Numbered from the stretch's first letter, positions 45,127-55,044 are shown. The stretch: DNA of 64,000 nucleotides from Chitinophaga arvensicola (GCF_900110835.1 NZ_FOJG01000001.1:1623022-1687021); one strand, 5' to 3'. The notes: generated by a model not told the origin, from the letters alone. Program-made: numbers and translations.

Positions 45127-45738
45127 TTACGATTTTAAAGGTACCAGCTTGATGTTTTTCCATCTTACCTTGATACCACCACCGGAGTGGATCTGCAGGG
45201 CTATCTGGCCATTGGCAGCACCGATTTTATCGTCTTTCAGGGTAATCATTTCATGACCATTCAGCCAGGTGGTAACATTGTCGCCCTGTACCCGTACTTT
45301 CATGGTGTTCCATTCTCCCATCTTCAGGTATTTTTCTTTTTCTTTATCCGGTTGGATCAGCCATCCACGGCCGTAAGACTCATAGATACCGCCGGTGTGC
45401 ATATTGGGCGGCGCTACTTCTGCCTGCCAGCCACTGATTTTGGTACCATCCAGGGAAGAGTGGAAGAATACGCCACTGTTACCATCGGCTTCCTGTTTGA
45501 ATTGTACGGTAAGTTCAAAATCTTTGTACTGACCATCGGTAGCCAGGTAGCCGTATTCTTTATCCGGACCGCTTTCACAGATCAGCTCTCCTTTATCTAC
45601 ATACCACTTTTCGGTACCATGTATTTTCCAGCCGTCGAGGTTTTTGCCGTTGAATAAAGACTGTGCTTTCTGCGCATATGCGCCGGTTCCCATTAACAGG
45701 GCGGTGCCCAGCAAGCAATTGAATAAGGTTTTTTTCAT
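45127..45738 (-). CDS. Secreted single-domain DUF1080 protein
   Basis: A 203-residue protein with a signal peptide (MKKTLFNCLLGTALLMGTGAYAQ) and one DUF1080 domain: LFNGKNLDGWKIHGTEKWYV, FELTVQFKQEADGNSGVFF, GGIYESYGRGWLIQP, then ALQIHSGGGIKVRWKNIKL. Family members include hydrolases of 3-keto glycosides. It is separate from the double-domain paralogue at 34059-35426 and lacks the LacI-type site seen there. It is the first gene of the DUF1080-SDR-PNP unit. Confidence 0.92.
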   Translation of the reverse strand: MKKTLFNCLLGTALLMGTGAYAQKAQSLFNGKNLDGWKIHGTEKWYVDKGELICESGPDKEYGYLATDGQYKDFELTVQFKQEADGNSGVFFHSSLDGTKISGWQAEVAPPNMHTGGIYESYGRGWLIQPDKEKEKYLKMGEWNTMKVRVQGDNVTTWLNGHEMITLKDDKIGAANGQIALQIHSGGGIKVRWKNIKLVPLKS

Positions 45739-45792
45739 AACACTGCTAATATTTAGTGATTTTTCAAATGAATGAATGACAATTCTGATGGA

Positions 45793-45824
45793 TAAAAAAA
45801 GTCCCCCGTTATCAACGGAGGACC
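45793..45824 (-). terminator. Intrinsic terminator after rny
   Basis: On the minus strand GTCCTCCGT, loop tgata, ACGGGGGAC, then TTTTTTT. It lies 41 bp after the rny stop. Confidence 0.88.
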
Positions 45825-45864
45825 CTAATATAATGTGTAATTCGTAAATTTTTACATCAGAAAA

Positions 45865-47424
45865 CTATCTTGCAATGTTCACTGCTCTTTTTTCACGGAT
45901 TACGGTTACTTTAATCTGGCCAGGATACTGCATTTCTGTCTGTATCTTATTGGCAATTTCGAAAGATAAACGGTCTGCATCTCCATCAGATACTTTATCA
46001 CTTTCTACAATAATACGTAATTCTCTACCGGCCTGGATAGCGTAGGCTTTTTCCACACCATCATGTGCCAGGGCCAGGTTTTCCAGGTCCTTGATACGTT
46101 GCAGGTAGCTTTGCATGATTTCACGGCGGGCGCCAGGACGGGCGCCGCTGATGGCATCACAGGCCTGTACGATCGGGGAAATCACATATTGCATTTCCAT
46201 TTCATCGTGGTGGGCGCCGATCGCATTTACTACTGCGGCGTGTTCACCATATTTCTCCGCGAGCTTGGCGCCGAGTAAGGCGTGGCTCAGTTCAGTTTCT
46301 TCATCAGGTACTTTACCGATATCGTGCAGTAAGCCGGCACGTTTGGCAAGTTTAGGGTTCAGTCCCAGTTCAGCCGCCATTACCGCGCAAAGGTTAGCGG
46401 TTTCTTTAGAGTGCATGAGCAGGTTCTGACCGTAGGAAGAGCGGAAACGCATTTTACCTACGAGACGGACAAGTTCTTTATGCAGGCCATGGATACCCAG
46501 TTCTATCACGGTTCTCTCACCGATGTCCATTACCTGTTCTTCCAGTTGTTTCTTTGTCTTTTCTACCACTTCTTCAATACGGGCAGGGTGGATACGTCCG
46601 TCCTGTACCAGTCGTTGCAGCGATAAACGCGCAATTTCACGACGCAACGGATCGAAGGAAGACAGTACAATTGCTTCCGGGGTATCGTCTACAATCAGAT
46701 CCACACCGGTAGCGGCTTCAATAGCACGGATGTTACGGCCTTCACGTCCAATGATCTGACCTTTGATTTCATCGCTTTCCAGGGTAAACACCGTGATGGT
46801 ATTTTCAATGGTTTGCTCTGCAGCAGTACGCTGGATGGATTGTATAATGATTTTCTTGGCTTCCTTGTTCGCTTTTAATTTAGCGTCTTCAATGATTTCC
46901 TGGATATGAGAGAGGGCCTGTGAGCGGGCTTCTTCTTTCAGACTTTCTACCAGTTGGTGTTTCGCTTCTTCTGCGGTTAAGCCGGCTACTTTTTCAAGGC
47001 GGCGGATATGCTCTTCCTGGTGTTTTTCCAGTTCAGTACGTTTGATGGTGACGAGTTCCATCTGACGGTTCAGGCCATCTTTAATGGCTTCGTTTTCGTT
47101 TAACTGTTTCTGGAGTTGCTCGTTCTTCTGATTTACACCCTGCTCTTTCTGTTTGATCCGGTTTTCTGATTCTCCCAGTTTCTGGTTACGTTGCAATACC
47201 TCTTTCTCATATTCGCTCTTCAGCTGCAGGTATTTTTCTTTGGCTTCCAGGAGCCTGTCTTTTTTCAGGGTTTCTGCACTGATTTGTGCATCTGCAATGA
47301 TCTTCTTAGCCTGTAGTTCAGCTTCGTCTATTTTATGCTGCGTATTTTTGGCAAAAATCACCTTTCCCAGCACAATTCCTATGATTAATGCTAATACGGC
47401 AGCTATTGTTAGTGTAACATCCAT
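45865..47424 (-). CDS. rny: Ribonuclease Y
   Basis: A 519-residue endoribonuclease that starts mRNA decay at the membrane. N-terminal membrane helix (about 5-24), long coiled coil (about 30-200, Lys/Glu/Gln rich), KH domain ([31 protein letters not shown] near 220-250) and HD domain with [12 protein letters not shown] and [18 protein letters not shown]. The final [16 protein letters not shown] is canonical. It is downstream of zapA by 171 bp with a structured gap. It ends at a strong hairpin. Confidence 0.97.
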   Translation of the reverse strand: MDVTLTIAAVLALIIGIVLGKVIFAKNTQHKIDEAELQAKKIIADAQISAETLKKDRLLEAKEKYLQLKSEYEKEVLQRNQKLGESENRIKQKEQGVNQKNEQLQKQLNENEAIKDGLNRQMELVTIKRTELEKHQEEHIRRLEKVAGLTAEEAKHQLVESLKEEARSQALSHIQEIIEDAKLKANKEAKKIIIQSIQRTAAEQTIENTITVFTLESDEIKGQIIGREGRNIRAIEAATGVDLIVDDTPEAIVLSSFDPLRREIARLSLQRLVQDGRIHPARIEEVVEKTKKQLEEQVMDIGERTVIELGIHGLHKELVRLVGKMRFRSSYGQNLLMHSKETANLCAVMAAELGLNPKLAKRAGLLHDIGKVPDEETELSHALLGAKLAEKYGEHAAVVNAIGAHHDEMEMQYVISPIVQACDAISGARPGARREIMQSYLQRIKDLENLALAHDGVEKAYAIQAGRELRIIVESDKVSDGDADRLSFEIANKIQTEMQYPGQIKVTVIREKRAVNIAR

Positions 47425-47595
47425 ATGAATTATTTATACTTGATTTATGTAGTATTCTCATACCCAGATCGCTGCTAAAACACGACAGGGGCGAGAACTG
47501 ACCCGCGAAAATACAAAAAAATAGCAGTTAAAGCGTCTTTGATACGTGATAATTAGCCAATTAGCTAATTCATTGTTAAGCAACGGGTAACGTGG
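47425..47595. other. rny leader / zapA-rny gap
   Basis: 171 bp. On the minus strand an arm with TTCTC and CCC can pair with GGG and GAGAA near the rny start, and AATTAGCTAATT is a self-complementary AT element. No classic terminator is seen after zapA, so readthrough into rny is possible. In many bacteria 6S RNA lies beside zapA, but I cannot recognise it here. Confidence 0.35.
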
Positions 47596-47889
47596 TTAAC
47601 CCAGTGCCTGGTTGATAATTTCTTCCAGCTTTTCCAGCTTTTCCTGCAAGAAAGGCGCAGTGCTCGCCTGTGCTTTGCCGCCGCTGGTTACAGGGTGTGT
47701 GGCGTACATGATAAGGGCCATAGCAATATAGTCCTGCAGGTCTTTTCCTGCATAGGAGGTCTTAAAATCGACGATCTTCTCATTCACTTCCTTCATAATA
47801 CGGCGTACCTCCGCTTCTTCTTCCGGTTTGATCTTGATCCGGTAAGAGCGGTCGGCTACGATGATATTAACGGGAATGAGTTGTTCCAT
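47596..47889 (-). CDS. zapA: Cell division protein ZapA
   Basis: A 97-residue protein. The N-terminal strand region IPVNIIVADRSYRIKIKPEEEAEVRRIMKEVNEKI matches ZapA (the usual pattern is I-x-G-x-x-Y then a helix with ...LR.AA..ln.k). A C-terminal coiled coil follows (EKLEKLEEIINQAL). It crosslinks FtsZ filaments at the division ring. It lies 16 bp after the coiled-coil gene encoded upstream, in a pheT-coil-zapA unit. Confidence 0.88.
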   Translation of the reverse strand: MEQLIPVNIIVADRSYRIKIKPEEEAEVRRIMKEVNEKIVDFKTSYAGKDLQDYIAMALIMYATHPVTSGGKAQASTAPFLQEKLEKLEEIINQALG

Positions 47890-47905
47890 GATGTATGATT
47901 TTAGA

Positions 47906-48214
47906 TCAGCTGTTCAGTAATGCGATGCAGCGGTCAATTTCTTTGATGTAATCATTGATTTTGCCACGGATCTCCTTTCTGAACGCGTCGTCTTCTGCTG
48001 CTATGGTGGTACCTCCCTGGGCGGTGGATGCAATTTTCATGAGTTGCAGCCTTTCCTCCAGTCCCTGTACCGCCTGCTGCTGCTGTTGCAGCGCCTGTTG
48101 CTGTATGGTTACTTCTTCTTTCAGCAATACATTCTCCGCCTGTACCTGCTGGAGCTTTTTTACCAGCAGGTGCAGTTTCTCTTCTACGCGTTGAATGTAT
48201 TGCTCCAGAACCAT
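47906..48214 (-). CDS. Small coiled-coil protein between pheT and zapA
   Basis: 102 residues, almost entirely predicted coiled coil to about residue 65 (heptads in YIQRVEEKLHLLVKKLQQVQ, then a Gln-rich stretch), then a short helix (EIRGKINDYIKEIDRCIALL). It is similar in size and style to ZapB-type division proteins and sits directly beside zapA, so a division role is a reasonable guess, but I see no sequence signature. Gaps are 8 bp to pheT and 16 bp to zapA. Confidence 0.8.
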   Translation of the reverse strand: MVLEQYIQRVEEKLHLLVKKLQQVQAENVLLKEEVTIQQQALQQQQQAVQGLEERLQLMKIASTAQGGTTIAAEDDAFRKEIRGKINDYIKEIDRCIALLNS

Positions 48215-48222
48215 TTAATATA

Positions 48223-50652
48223 CTATTTTCTTATCTCCGCCTGTAACTGCGTTTCAAACGTTTTGATAAGTTTGTCCATTACACTGTCAATTTCCTTGTC
48301 TGTCAATGTTTTCTGAGGATCCAGGAAGGTGAAGCTTACGGCGTAAGACTTCTTATTCGCTCCCAATTTTTCGCTCTCGAACACATCAAACAGGTTTACC
48401 TGTTGTAACAGGCTGGATTTTACGCTGCGGGTAGCCGCTTCCACGGCAGCAAACTTCACTGACTTGTCCAGTACGAGTGCCAGATCCCTGCGAACTGCCT
48501 GGAATTTCGGAATTTCCTTGTAAAAGTTATCACTTTTTTGCAAGAGTCCCAGTATTTTATCCCAGTTGAAGGTAGCGAACCATACGGCCTGTTTGATATC
48601 GAACTGCTTCAGCTTGGCTGCAGGCACGCCTCCCAGCGTTACTACCACCTGGTTCTTCACCTTGATATCCCAGGCAGGCTGTAAGCCCGCTTCTGTGTTT
48701 TCTGCCCAGACAAACTGTTTGTAACCCAGTTGTTTAAGGATATTGATCACAAAACCTTTCAGGAAGTAAAAGTCGACCGGGCTGGATTTATGCAGCCAGG
48801 TTTCCGCTGTTTGCTTACCGGTCAGGTATAATACCAGGTGATTATTTTCGCCATAGCCTTTTTCCAGTACCTGGTAAGTTTTACCGAATTCAAAGAACAG
48901 GAGGTCTTCGTTTTTGCGGTTCAGGTTGTGGGCTACGCTTTCAAGGCCGGTTTCCAGCATGGATGGGCGCATGATATCCAGTTCTACGGTGAGGCTGTTC
49001 ATCATTTTTACCGCCGTTTCCAGCACTTCCGGTGTGTAGTACTTGCTGTTGGTGATGGAATTGGTAAATATTTCATTGAAGCCATTGGCAGCCAGGTAGT
49101 CGGCCACTTTTTCCTTTACGCTTTCTGCATCCGGTTGGGCAGACAGCGCCGGGGAGATGGTTATTTTGGAAGGTATTTCAATGTTATCGAGCCCGTCGAT
49201 GCGCATTACTTCTTCCACCAGGTCGGCCGGCAGGCTGATATCCGGTTTGCTGAACGGCACGGATACGCGGAATCCTTCGGCAGTTTCAGCCAAAAGCTCG
49301 AAGCCCAGGCTGCGCAGGATGTTTTTGATTTTATCATCCGGGTAGTTACCGCCGCTGAGCTTACGGATGTAGTTATAAGTGGTTTCTACCTGTGTTTTTA
49401 CTTTTACGGAAGGGTATACATCGATGATATCAGATGCTGCTTTACCGCCGCTCAGTTCACAGATGAGACTGGCAGCGCGTTGCAGGGCGAATACCACGTT
49501 GGAGATATCCACACCTTTTTCAAAGCGGGTGGCAGCATCAGTGCGTAAACCATGGCGGAAAGAAGTGGTACGGATACCACCGGCGCTGAAAAAGGCGCTT
49601 TCCAGGAAAATGTTGTGGGTATTGTCGGATACGCCGGAATGGGCGCCACCGAATACACCTGCTATACACATGCCTTCGCCTGCGCCGTTGCAGATCATGA
49701 GATCAGCGGCATCAAGTTTACGTTCTTTATCATCCAGGGTCACGAAAGGCGTACCGGCAGGGAGGTTTTTCACTACCACTGCATTGTCTTTCACCGCTGC
49801 TGCGTCGAAAGCGTGCAGGGGCTGCCCGGTTTCATGCAGGATGAAGTTGGTGATATCCACGATATTGTTGATAGGGCGTACGCCGATGGCGGTGAGCCTG
49901 GCTTTCAGCCACTCTGGGGACGGCGCTACCTGGACGCCGGTAATGGAAATACCGCTGTACCGGGGGCAGGCATCTGTATTTTCGATGGTAACGCTGATGG
50001 ATAAAGGAGCGTCTGCTTTGGGCAGGGCCTTGATTTCCGGCAGTTGTACCTGGTATTTATGGGTTTGTTCTATGTTGTTGAGAAATGCGCAAACGTCTTT
50101 CGCCACGCCGATATGGCTCATGGCATCCATGCGGTTAGGGGTAAGTCCTATTTCGAAGATGTAGTCCTGTGCGGGTTTAAATACTTCGCTGGCAGGGGTA
50201 CCGGGTTGCAGGGAGGCGTCGAGTACCATGATGCCGTCGTGACTGTTGCCCAGCCCGATTTCATCTTCTGCGCAGATCATGCCCTGGCTTTCTTCGCCAC
50301 GGATCTTTGCTTTCTTCATGGTCAGCGGTTCGCCGTCCAGCGGGTAGATGGTGGTACCGATGGGAGCTACCACTACTTTTTGTCCTACGGCTACGTTTGG
50401 AGCGCCGCAAACGATGTGCAGGGGCTCACCGTTGCCGGTGTTCACGGTGGTGAGTCTCAGTTTATCCGCATTGGGGTGCTTTTCAGCCGTCAGTACTTCT
50501 CCGATCACTAATCCAGCCAGACTTCCCTTTACTGCTTCAAATTTCTCCAGGCTTTCTACCTCCAGGCCTATTCTGGTTAAAATGGTAGATAGTTCCTCCG
50601 GTGTAGGCTTCACCGGTAAATAATCACATAGCCAGTTGTATGAAATCGTCAT
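48223..50652 (-). CDS. pheT: Phenylalanyl-tRNA synthetase beta subunit
   Basis: An 809-residue subunit of normal bacterial length. Start MTISYNWLCDYL, tRNA-binding EMAP domain (about 40-150, VIGEVLTAEKHPNADKLRL), B3/B4 editing domain, B5 domain, the catalytic-like core and a C-terminal anticodon-binding FDX-ACB domain (FQAVRRDLALVLDKSVKFAAV). It pairs with PheS, encoded elsewhere. It is first in a pheT-coil-zapA unit and divergent from dnaB across 536 bp. Confidence 0.98.
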   Translation of the reverse strand: MTISYNWLCDYLPVKPTPEELSTILTRIGLEVESLEKFEAVKGSLAGLVIGEVLTAEKHPNADKLRLTTVNTGNGEPLHIVCGAPNVAVGQKVVVAPIGTTIYPLDGEPLTMKKAKIRGEESQGMICAEDEIGLGNSHDGIMVLDASLQPGTPASEVFKPAQDYIFEIGLTPNRMDAMSHIGVAKDVCAFLNNIEQTHKYQVQLPEIKALPKADAPLSISVTIENTDACPRYSGISITGVQVAPSPEWLKARLTAIGVRPINNIVDITNFILHETGQPLHAFDAAAVKDNAVVVKNLPAGTPFVTLDDKERKLDAADLMICNGAGEGMCIAGVFGGAHSGVSDNTHNIFLESAFFSAGGIRTTSFRHGLRTDAATRFEKGVDISNVVFALQRAASLICELSGGKAASDIIDVYPSVKVKTQVETTYNYIRKLSGGNYPDDKIKNILRSLGFELLAETAEGFRVSVPFSKPDISLPADLVEEVMRIDGLDNIEIPSKITISPALSAQPDAESVKEKVADYLAANGFNEIFTNSITNSKYYTPEVLETAVKMMNSLTVELDIMRPSMLETGLESVAHNLNRKNEDLLFFEFGKTYQVLEKGYGENNHLVLYLTGKQTAETWLHKSSPVDFYFLKGFVINILKQLGYKQFVWAENTEAGLQPAWDIKVKNQVVVTLGGVPAAKLKQFDIKQAVWFATFNWDKILGLLQKSDNFYKEIPKFQAVRRDLALVLDKSVKFAAVEAATRSVKSSLLQQVNLFDVFESEKLGANKKSYAVSFTFLDPQKTLTDKEIDSVMDKLIKTFETQLQAEIRK

Positions 50653-50849
50653 TTATCTGCTCGGTTTATATAAGTGGCGTAAAGTTAACAACAATAGCGG
50701 AAAAAGCGGACGTCAGAAAGCAAAAAGCGGCGAGGGTGCAGGGAGCAGGGGAAATAGCAGAATGGTAAAGGGCCAGCGGATTGGGTTCCGGCTGTTTCTG
50801 GCCGGGGTTTTTAACTCCAATCCGGCCATGGCAAAGCATCTGCGTTGCA

Positions 50850-51180
50850 TGTGGAAAATCTTTTTACACAATGTGTGTGAATAATCGGACCTTTGCATGG
50901 GAATTTCTGGTGTTTTAGTGGATAACCATATACCTGTCAGTGGATAACTGACATTTTGTATGTGTATAACCTGTGTATGGAGCTTAATAAATATAATAAC
51001 TAAAGAGAGGGTATTAATCGGAAAAATGCCTTTACCTTAGTTTGTACGGCTTGAAAAAGTTTACAATTTCTTAAAGTAGCTATACCCCTGATGAATGCGG
51101 GAAAAATGCATAAATCGATTGTAAAAACAACTGGAAAGGCCCATTGACAGTAACCTTTTATTAACTTTTTTTAATACACT
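50850..51180. other. DnaA-box array with AT-rich tract: candidate replication origin or DnaA-regulated dnaB promoter
   Basis: Six near-matches to the DnaA box (reverse TGTGGATAA) in one orientation: TGTGGAAAA 50850, TGTGAATAA 50876, AGTGGATAA 50917, AGTGGATAA 50939, TGTGTATAA 50961 (all 8 of 9) and TGTGTATGG 50972 (7 of 9). The last four start at intervals of 22, 22 and 11 bp, two or one helical turns. They are followed by an AT-rich tract (50981-51000 is almost all A and T) and then dnaB. Flanking genes point away on both sides. Confidence 0.55.
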
Positions 51181-51188
51181 AACCATAA

Positions 51189-52760
51189 ATGGATCTCAAT
51201 CTTAAGAAGGACCGCAATGTGCGCAGAAAACCGTCCATTGATGTGTCATCCTTGGTGTATGGCAAGATACCACCACAGGCTAAAGAATTGGAAGAAGCTG
51301 TTTTGGGAGCCGTAATGCTGGAAAAAGGTGCATTCGACACCGTTATTGAGATATTGAAAGGGGAGTGTTTTTATGTAGAAGCTCACCAGATTATTTTTAG
51401 TGCGATGACCCGCCTGGCAGGCAAATCTATGCCGGTGGATATCCTTACCGTAACAGAAGAGCTGAAATCCATGGGCTCACTGGAACAGATCGGCGGACCA
51501 TTTACCGTTATGAAGCTCACCAACATGGTGGTGTCTTCCGCAAATATCGAAGCACATGCCCGTATTATCCTTCAAAAATTTATTCAGCGTGAACTGATCC
51601 GTATTTCGGGTGAAATTCTCACCGAGTCTTATGAAGACACGGCCGATGTATTCGACCTGCTGGACAGCGCCGAGTCTAAATTGTTTGAAGTAACCAATAA
51701 TCACCTCCGTAAAAACTACGATTCCATCGACCGCGTACTGGTAAACACCATGAAGCGTATCGAGGACCTGCGTAACAAGGGAGATGATATCACCGGGGTG
51801 CCTTCGGGCTTCCCTTCACTGGATAAGGTAACCTATGGCTGGCAGTCTACGGATCTGATCATCATAGCGGCCCGTCCTTCTGTGGGTAAAACCGCCTTCG
51901 CGCTGAACCTGGCGCGTAATGCGGCCCTTCACCCCCGCTTCCCGAAAGGTGCAGCGGTATTCTCTTTGGAAATGTCCTCCGGCCAGATTGTACAACGTAT
52001 CCTCTCGGCCGAGTCGGAAATAAAGCTGGAAAAGATCTCCCGTGGTAAACTGGAGGAATATGAAATGAAGAAGCTGATGACCCACGGTATCGAACGCCTG
52101 GCAAAAGCACCCATCTTCATCGATGATACCCCGGCCCTCAACATCTTTGAATTACGCGCCAAATGCCGTCGACTGGTTCACAATCACGGTGTAGGCGTTA
52201 TCATCATCGACTACCTCCAGCTCATGAGCGGCAGCAGCGATGGTAAAGGGTCCAACCGTGAACAGGAGATCAGTAAGATTTCCCGCGACCTGAAAGGACT
52301 GGCAAAGGAGTTACAGGTACCGGTGATCGCCCTCTCACAGTTGAGCCGTGATGTGGAAAAACGTAAGGACGGTAACAAGATGCCGCAGCTGAGTGACCTC
52401 CGTGAATCGGGCGCCATCGAGCAGGATGCGGACATGGTAATGTTCCTGTATCGTCCTGAGTATTATGAAATCAACACCAATGAAATGGGCGAATCCAATA
52501 AAGGTGAAACCCACGTTCGTATAGCCAAGCACCGTAATGGTCAGCTGGATACCATCCGATTAAGAGCCGTACTGGAATTCCAGCGTTTTGAAGATGATGG
52601 CAGTATCGATAACCCTGGTGGCGGCAACAGTTATTCCGCAGGGATCACCCGGCCACAGCAAGGCGGCGGCGGCAATGACGAAGCGAAACTGTACATACAG
52701 AAGGGATCCAAGATGAACGACATGAACTTCGACGAAGGATTTGAAGATGCTCCATTTTAG
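51189..52760 (+). CDS. dnaB: Replicative DNA helicase DnaB
   Basis: A 523-residue hexameric helicase that drives the replication fork. N-terminal primase-interacting domain with PPQAKELEEAVLGAVML (about 28-44), linker, then the RecA-like domain: Walker A ARPSVGKTAF near 227-236, Walker B IIIDYLQLMSG near 337-347, QLSRDVEKR and the SDLRESGAIEQDADMVMFLYR motif. The C-terminal tail is Gly/Ser rich. No intein is present. Upstream is a DnaA-box-like array; downstream is a terminator. Confidence 0.98.
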   Translation: MDLNLKKDRNVRRKPSIDVSSLVYGKIPPQAKELEEAVLGAVMLEKGAFDTVIEILKGECFYVEAHQIIFSAMTRLAGKSMPVDILTVTEELKSMGSLEQIGGPFTVMKLTNMVVSSANIEAHARIILQKFIQRELIRISGEILTESYEDTADVFDLLDSAESKLFEVTNNHLRKNYDSIDRVLVNTMKRIEDLRNKGDDITGVPSGFPSLDKVTYGWQSTDLIIIAARPSVGKTAFALNLARNAALHPRFPKGAAVFSLEMSSGQIVQRILSAESEIKLEKISRGKLEEYEMKKLMTHGIERLAKAPIFIDDTPALNIFELRAKCRRLVHNHGVGVIIIDYLQLMSGSSDGKGSNREQEISKISRDLKGLAKELQVPVIALSQLSRDVEKRKDGNKMPQLSDLRESGAIEQDADMVMFLYRPEYYEINTNEMGESNKGETHVRIAKHRNGQLDTIRLRAVLEFQRFEDDGSIDNPGGGNSYSAGITRPQQGGGGNDEAKLYIQKGSKMNDMNFDEGFEDAPF

Positions 52761-52779
52761 CACATAAAAGATATTAGCT

Positions 52780-52814
52780 AAAGCCGGCATCGCAAAGATC
52801 GCCGGCTTTTTTTA
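52780..52814 (+). terminator. Intrinsic terminator after dnaB
   Basis: AAGCCGGC at 52781-52788 pairs with GCCGGCTT at 52801-52808, followed by T5, 20 bp after the dnaB stop. Confidence 0.88.
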
Positions 52815-52865
52815 TGGGTTTTTGTAAGATGAAAACCCCGCAAACACCAAATAATAGCGCAATCA

Positions 52866-54278
52866 ATGAAACAACTGTATTTAAAATACAAAGGTCATTA
52901 CAAAGACAATTTCAGCTTAGCCTATCCTGTAGTTATTTCCCAGCTGGGACATACCTTAGTAGCATTATCGGATAGTATTATTATCGGCCATACCGGGAAA
53001 GTACCCCTCGCCGCCGTGTCACTGGGGAACGGGTTGTTCTCCGTATTCATGGTGGCCGGTATCGGGATGTCGTATGGGCTAACCCCGCTTATTGCACAGG
53101 AAAACGGACGCGGTAACAAGGGGGCTATCGGGCACCTGCTCAGTCACAGCCTGATCATTAATATGGTGGTAGGTATATTGTTATCTGCCGTTATTTATGT
53201 GGGCAGCAGTCATTTGTCGTTCCTGCACCAGGAGGGCGATGTAGGAGATCAGGCCCGCCCCTTCCTGCGTTACCTTGGTTTTTCCTTTATCCCCTTGATG
53301 TTGTTCCTCTCCTTCAAGCAGTTTGCAGAAGGACTCGGCTTCACCCGTCAGGCCATGAACATCAGTATTGTTGGTAATCTCCTGAATATTGCGATCGGTA
53401 TCACGCTGGTATATGGTTTATTCGGTATGCCCAAAATGGGGGTGATCGGGGTGGGTATTGCCACCTTTACCGACCGGTTGATCATGGGGATCACCATGGC
53501 ATTTTATGTGCTCCGGGCTCCCCGCTTCAAGCCTTACCTGCAGTCGTTCGGCTTCAGGAACCTGAAAGCAGCGGCCATTAAAAAAATACTGGGTATCGGT
53601 ACGCCGGTGGCCATGCAATACCTGTTTGAAGTGAGCGCTTTCAGTGGCGCCGCCGTAATGGTAGGCTGGATGGGCGCCGCAGAACTGGCCGCACACCAGA
53701 TTGCACTCAGCCTGGCGGCTATGACCTATATGATGGCCAGTGGTATTTCCGCCGCAGCCGGCATCAAAAGCGGTAATAACTTTGGTAAAAAGAACTTCGG
53801 GGAATTGCGTTTGTCGGCCATCGCCAGCTACCACATGGTGCTGTTGCTGATGGGGGGCGCGGCCTTGTTGTTCACCCTGGGCAATCACCTGCTGCCCTCC
53901 TTCTATATCCAGGATCCACAGGTGATCCTGATCGCTTCCCGCCTGCTGATCATTGCTGCCTTCTTCCAGTTGTTTGACGGAATGCAGGTAGTAGGATTAG
54001 GCATCCTGCGCGGATTGGGCGATGTGCGCGTACCTACCGTGATCACCCTGCTGGCATATTGGGTACTGGGTATTCCTTTGGGCTATTTCCTGGGTATTAC
54101 CCTCGGCTATGGCGTAGAAGGCGTATGGTGGGCGCTGTTGCTCGGTTTGCTGACCGCTTCCGTACTGCTGTTTGTGCGTTTTCATATCAAAACAAAAAAG
54201 TTATCCGCACAGCAATACATTAACGAAGATGAGGACACCGCTTCTTATCTTCGCAAATCAATATCATCAAAAGAATAG
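52866..54278 (+). CDS. MATE family efflux transporter
   Basis: A 470-residue transporter with twelve membrane helices in two six-helix halves. It starts LAYPVVISQLGHTLVALSDSIIIGH, the MATE N-terminal pattern, and has GSxGAxxLA-like AAVSLGNGLFSV near 50. It exports cationic drugs or dyes using sodium or proton gradients; the DinF/NorM-like subtype cannot be told. rsmE starts 1 bp after its stop codon, so the two are cotranscribed. Confidence 0.95.
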   Translation: MKQLYLKYKGHYKDNFSLAYPVVISQLGHTLVALSDSIIIGHTGKVPLAAVSLGNGLFSVFMVAGIGMSYGLTPLIAQENGRGNKGAIGHLLSHSLIINMVVGILLSAVIYVGSSHLSFLHQEGDVGDQARPFLRYLGFSFIPLMLFLSFKQFAEGLGFTRQAMNISIVGNLLNIAIGITLVYGLFGMPKMGVIGVGIATFTDRLIMGITMAFYVLRAPRFKPYLQSFGFRNLKAAAIKKILGIGTPVAMQYLFEVSAFSGAAVMVGWMGAAELAAHQIALSLAAMTYMMASGISAAAGIKSGNNFGKKNFGELRLSAIASYHMVLLLMGGAALLFTLGNHLLPSFYIQDPQVILIASRLLIIAAFFQLFDGMQVVGLGILRGLGDVRVPTVITLLAYWVLGIPLGYFLGITLGYGVEGVWWALLLGLLTASVLLFVRFHIKTKKLSAQQYINEDEDTASYLRKSISSKE

Positions 54279-54279
54279 T

Positions 54280-54984
54280 ATGGATTTGCCAGTTTTTTTT
54301 GCGCCGGATCTGCTCACCGACGCTCCTGCATATACGATGAATGAGGATACATCCAAATACTGTATCCAGGTACTTCGTCATGAAAAGGGCGATAAAGTAC
54401 TGCTGGCAGATGGGCGTGGGCATAAGTTCACCACAGAGATTACAGACGATAACCGCAAGAAATGTGTGGTGAAAATATTATCCGTGGAAACAATGCCCGC
54501 GCCGGAGCGCTCGCTCCGCATTGCCATTGCCTTTACCAAAAATGCTTCCCGTATAGAATGGTTCCTGGAAAAGGCCACTGAAATCGGGATTCAGACTATC
54601 ATTCCACTGGTGAGCCAGCGTACGGAAAAGGAGAAGATCAAGGCAGAAAGATTGCAGAATATCCTGGTATCGGCCATGCTGCAATCGCAGCAGTTTTATT
54701 TACCGGAATTGCAGGAGCCACAGGCATTTGATAAGCTGGTGAAAAATAACAGAGATGCACAACGGCTTATTGCGCACTGCTTACCGGAGCAGAAAAGTCC
54801 GTTGCAGGAAACCATGCAACCTGGAAAGGATACCCTGATACTGATTGGGCCGGAAGGCGATTTTACACCTGATGAAATAAAACTGGCGCTGGAACAGGGT
54901 TTTATACCCGTTTCACTGGGTAATACCCGTCTGCGTACAGAAACAGCCGGAATGGTGGCTGTTACCCTGATGAATACCATCTGA
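54280..54984 (+). CDS. rsmE: 16S rRNA (uracil-1498-N3)-methyltransferase
   Basis: 234 residues from the ATG at 54280 (MDLPVFFAPDLL). The frame's first ATG at 54172 lies inside the MATE gene and is not plausible. RsmE architecture: an N-terminal PUA-like domain (HVLRHEKGDKVLLADGRGHKF style) and a SPOUT trefoil-knot domain with FTKNASRIEWFLEKATEIGI, LIGPEGDFTPDEI and SLGNTRLRTETAG. It methylates U1498 of 16S rRNA with SAM. Translation is probably coupled to the MATE gene. Confidence 0.97.
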   Translation: MDLPVFFAPDLLTDAPAYTMNEDTSKYCIQVLRHEKGDKVLLADGRGHKFTTEITDDNRKKCVVKILSVETMPAPERSLRIAIAFTKNASRIEWFLEKATEIGIQTIIPLVSQRTEKEKIKAERLQNILVSAMLQSQQFYLPELQEPQAFDKLVKNNRDAQRLIAHCLPEQKSPLQETMQPGKDTLILIGPEGDFTPDEIKLALEQGFIPVSLGNTRLRTETAGMVAVTLMNTI

Positions 54985-55007
54985 TCATTATCTCCCGATA
55001 TAAAAAA

Positions 55008-55044
55008 AAACAGGTAAACGCACAATGCGTTTACCTGTTTTTTT
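55008..55044 (+). terminator. Intrinsic terminator after rsmE
   Basis: CAGGTAAACGCA at 55011-55022, loop caa, TGCGTTTACCTG at 55026-55037, flanked by A9 and T7. Confidence 0.93.

Noticed and set aside
50636..50884. 82-codon frame between pheT and dnaB
   Set aside because: It overlaps the pheT start and runs into the DnaA-box array; the translation has no protein-like features.
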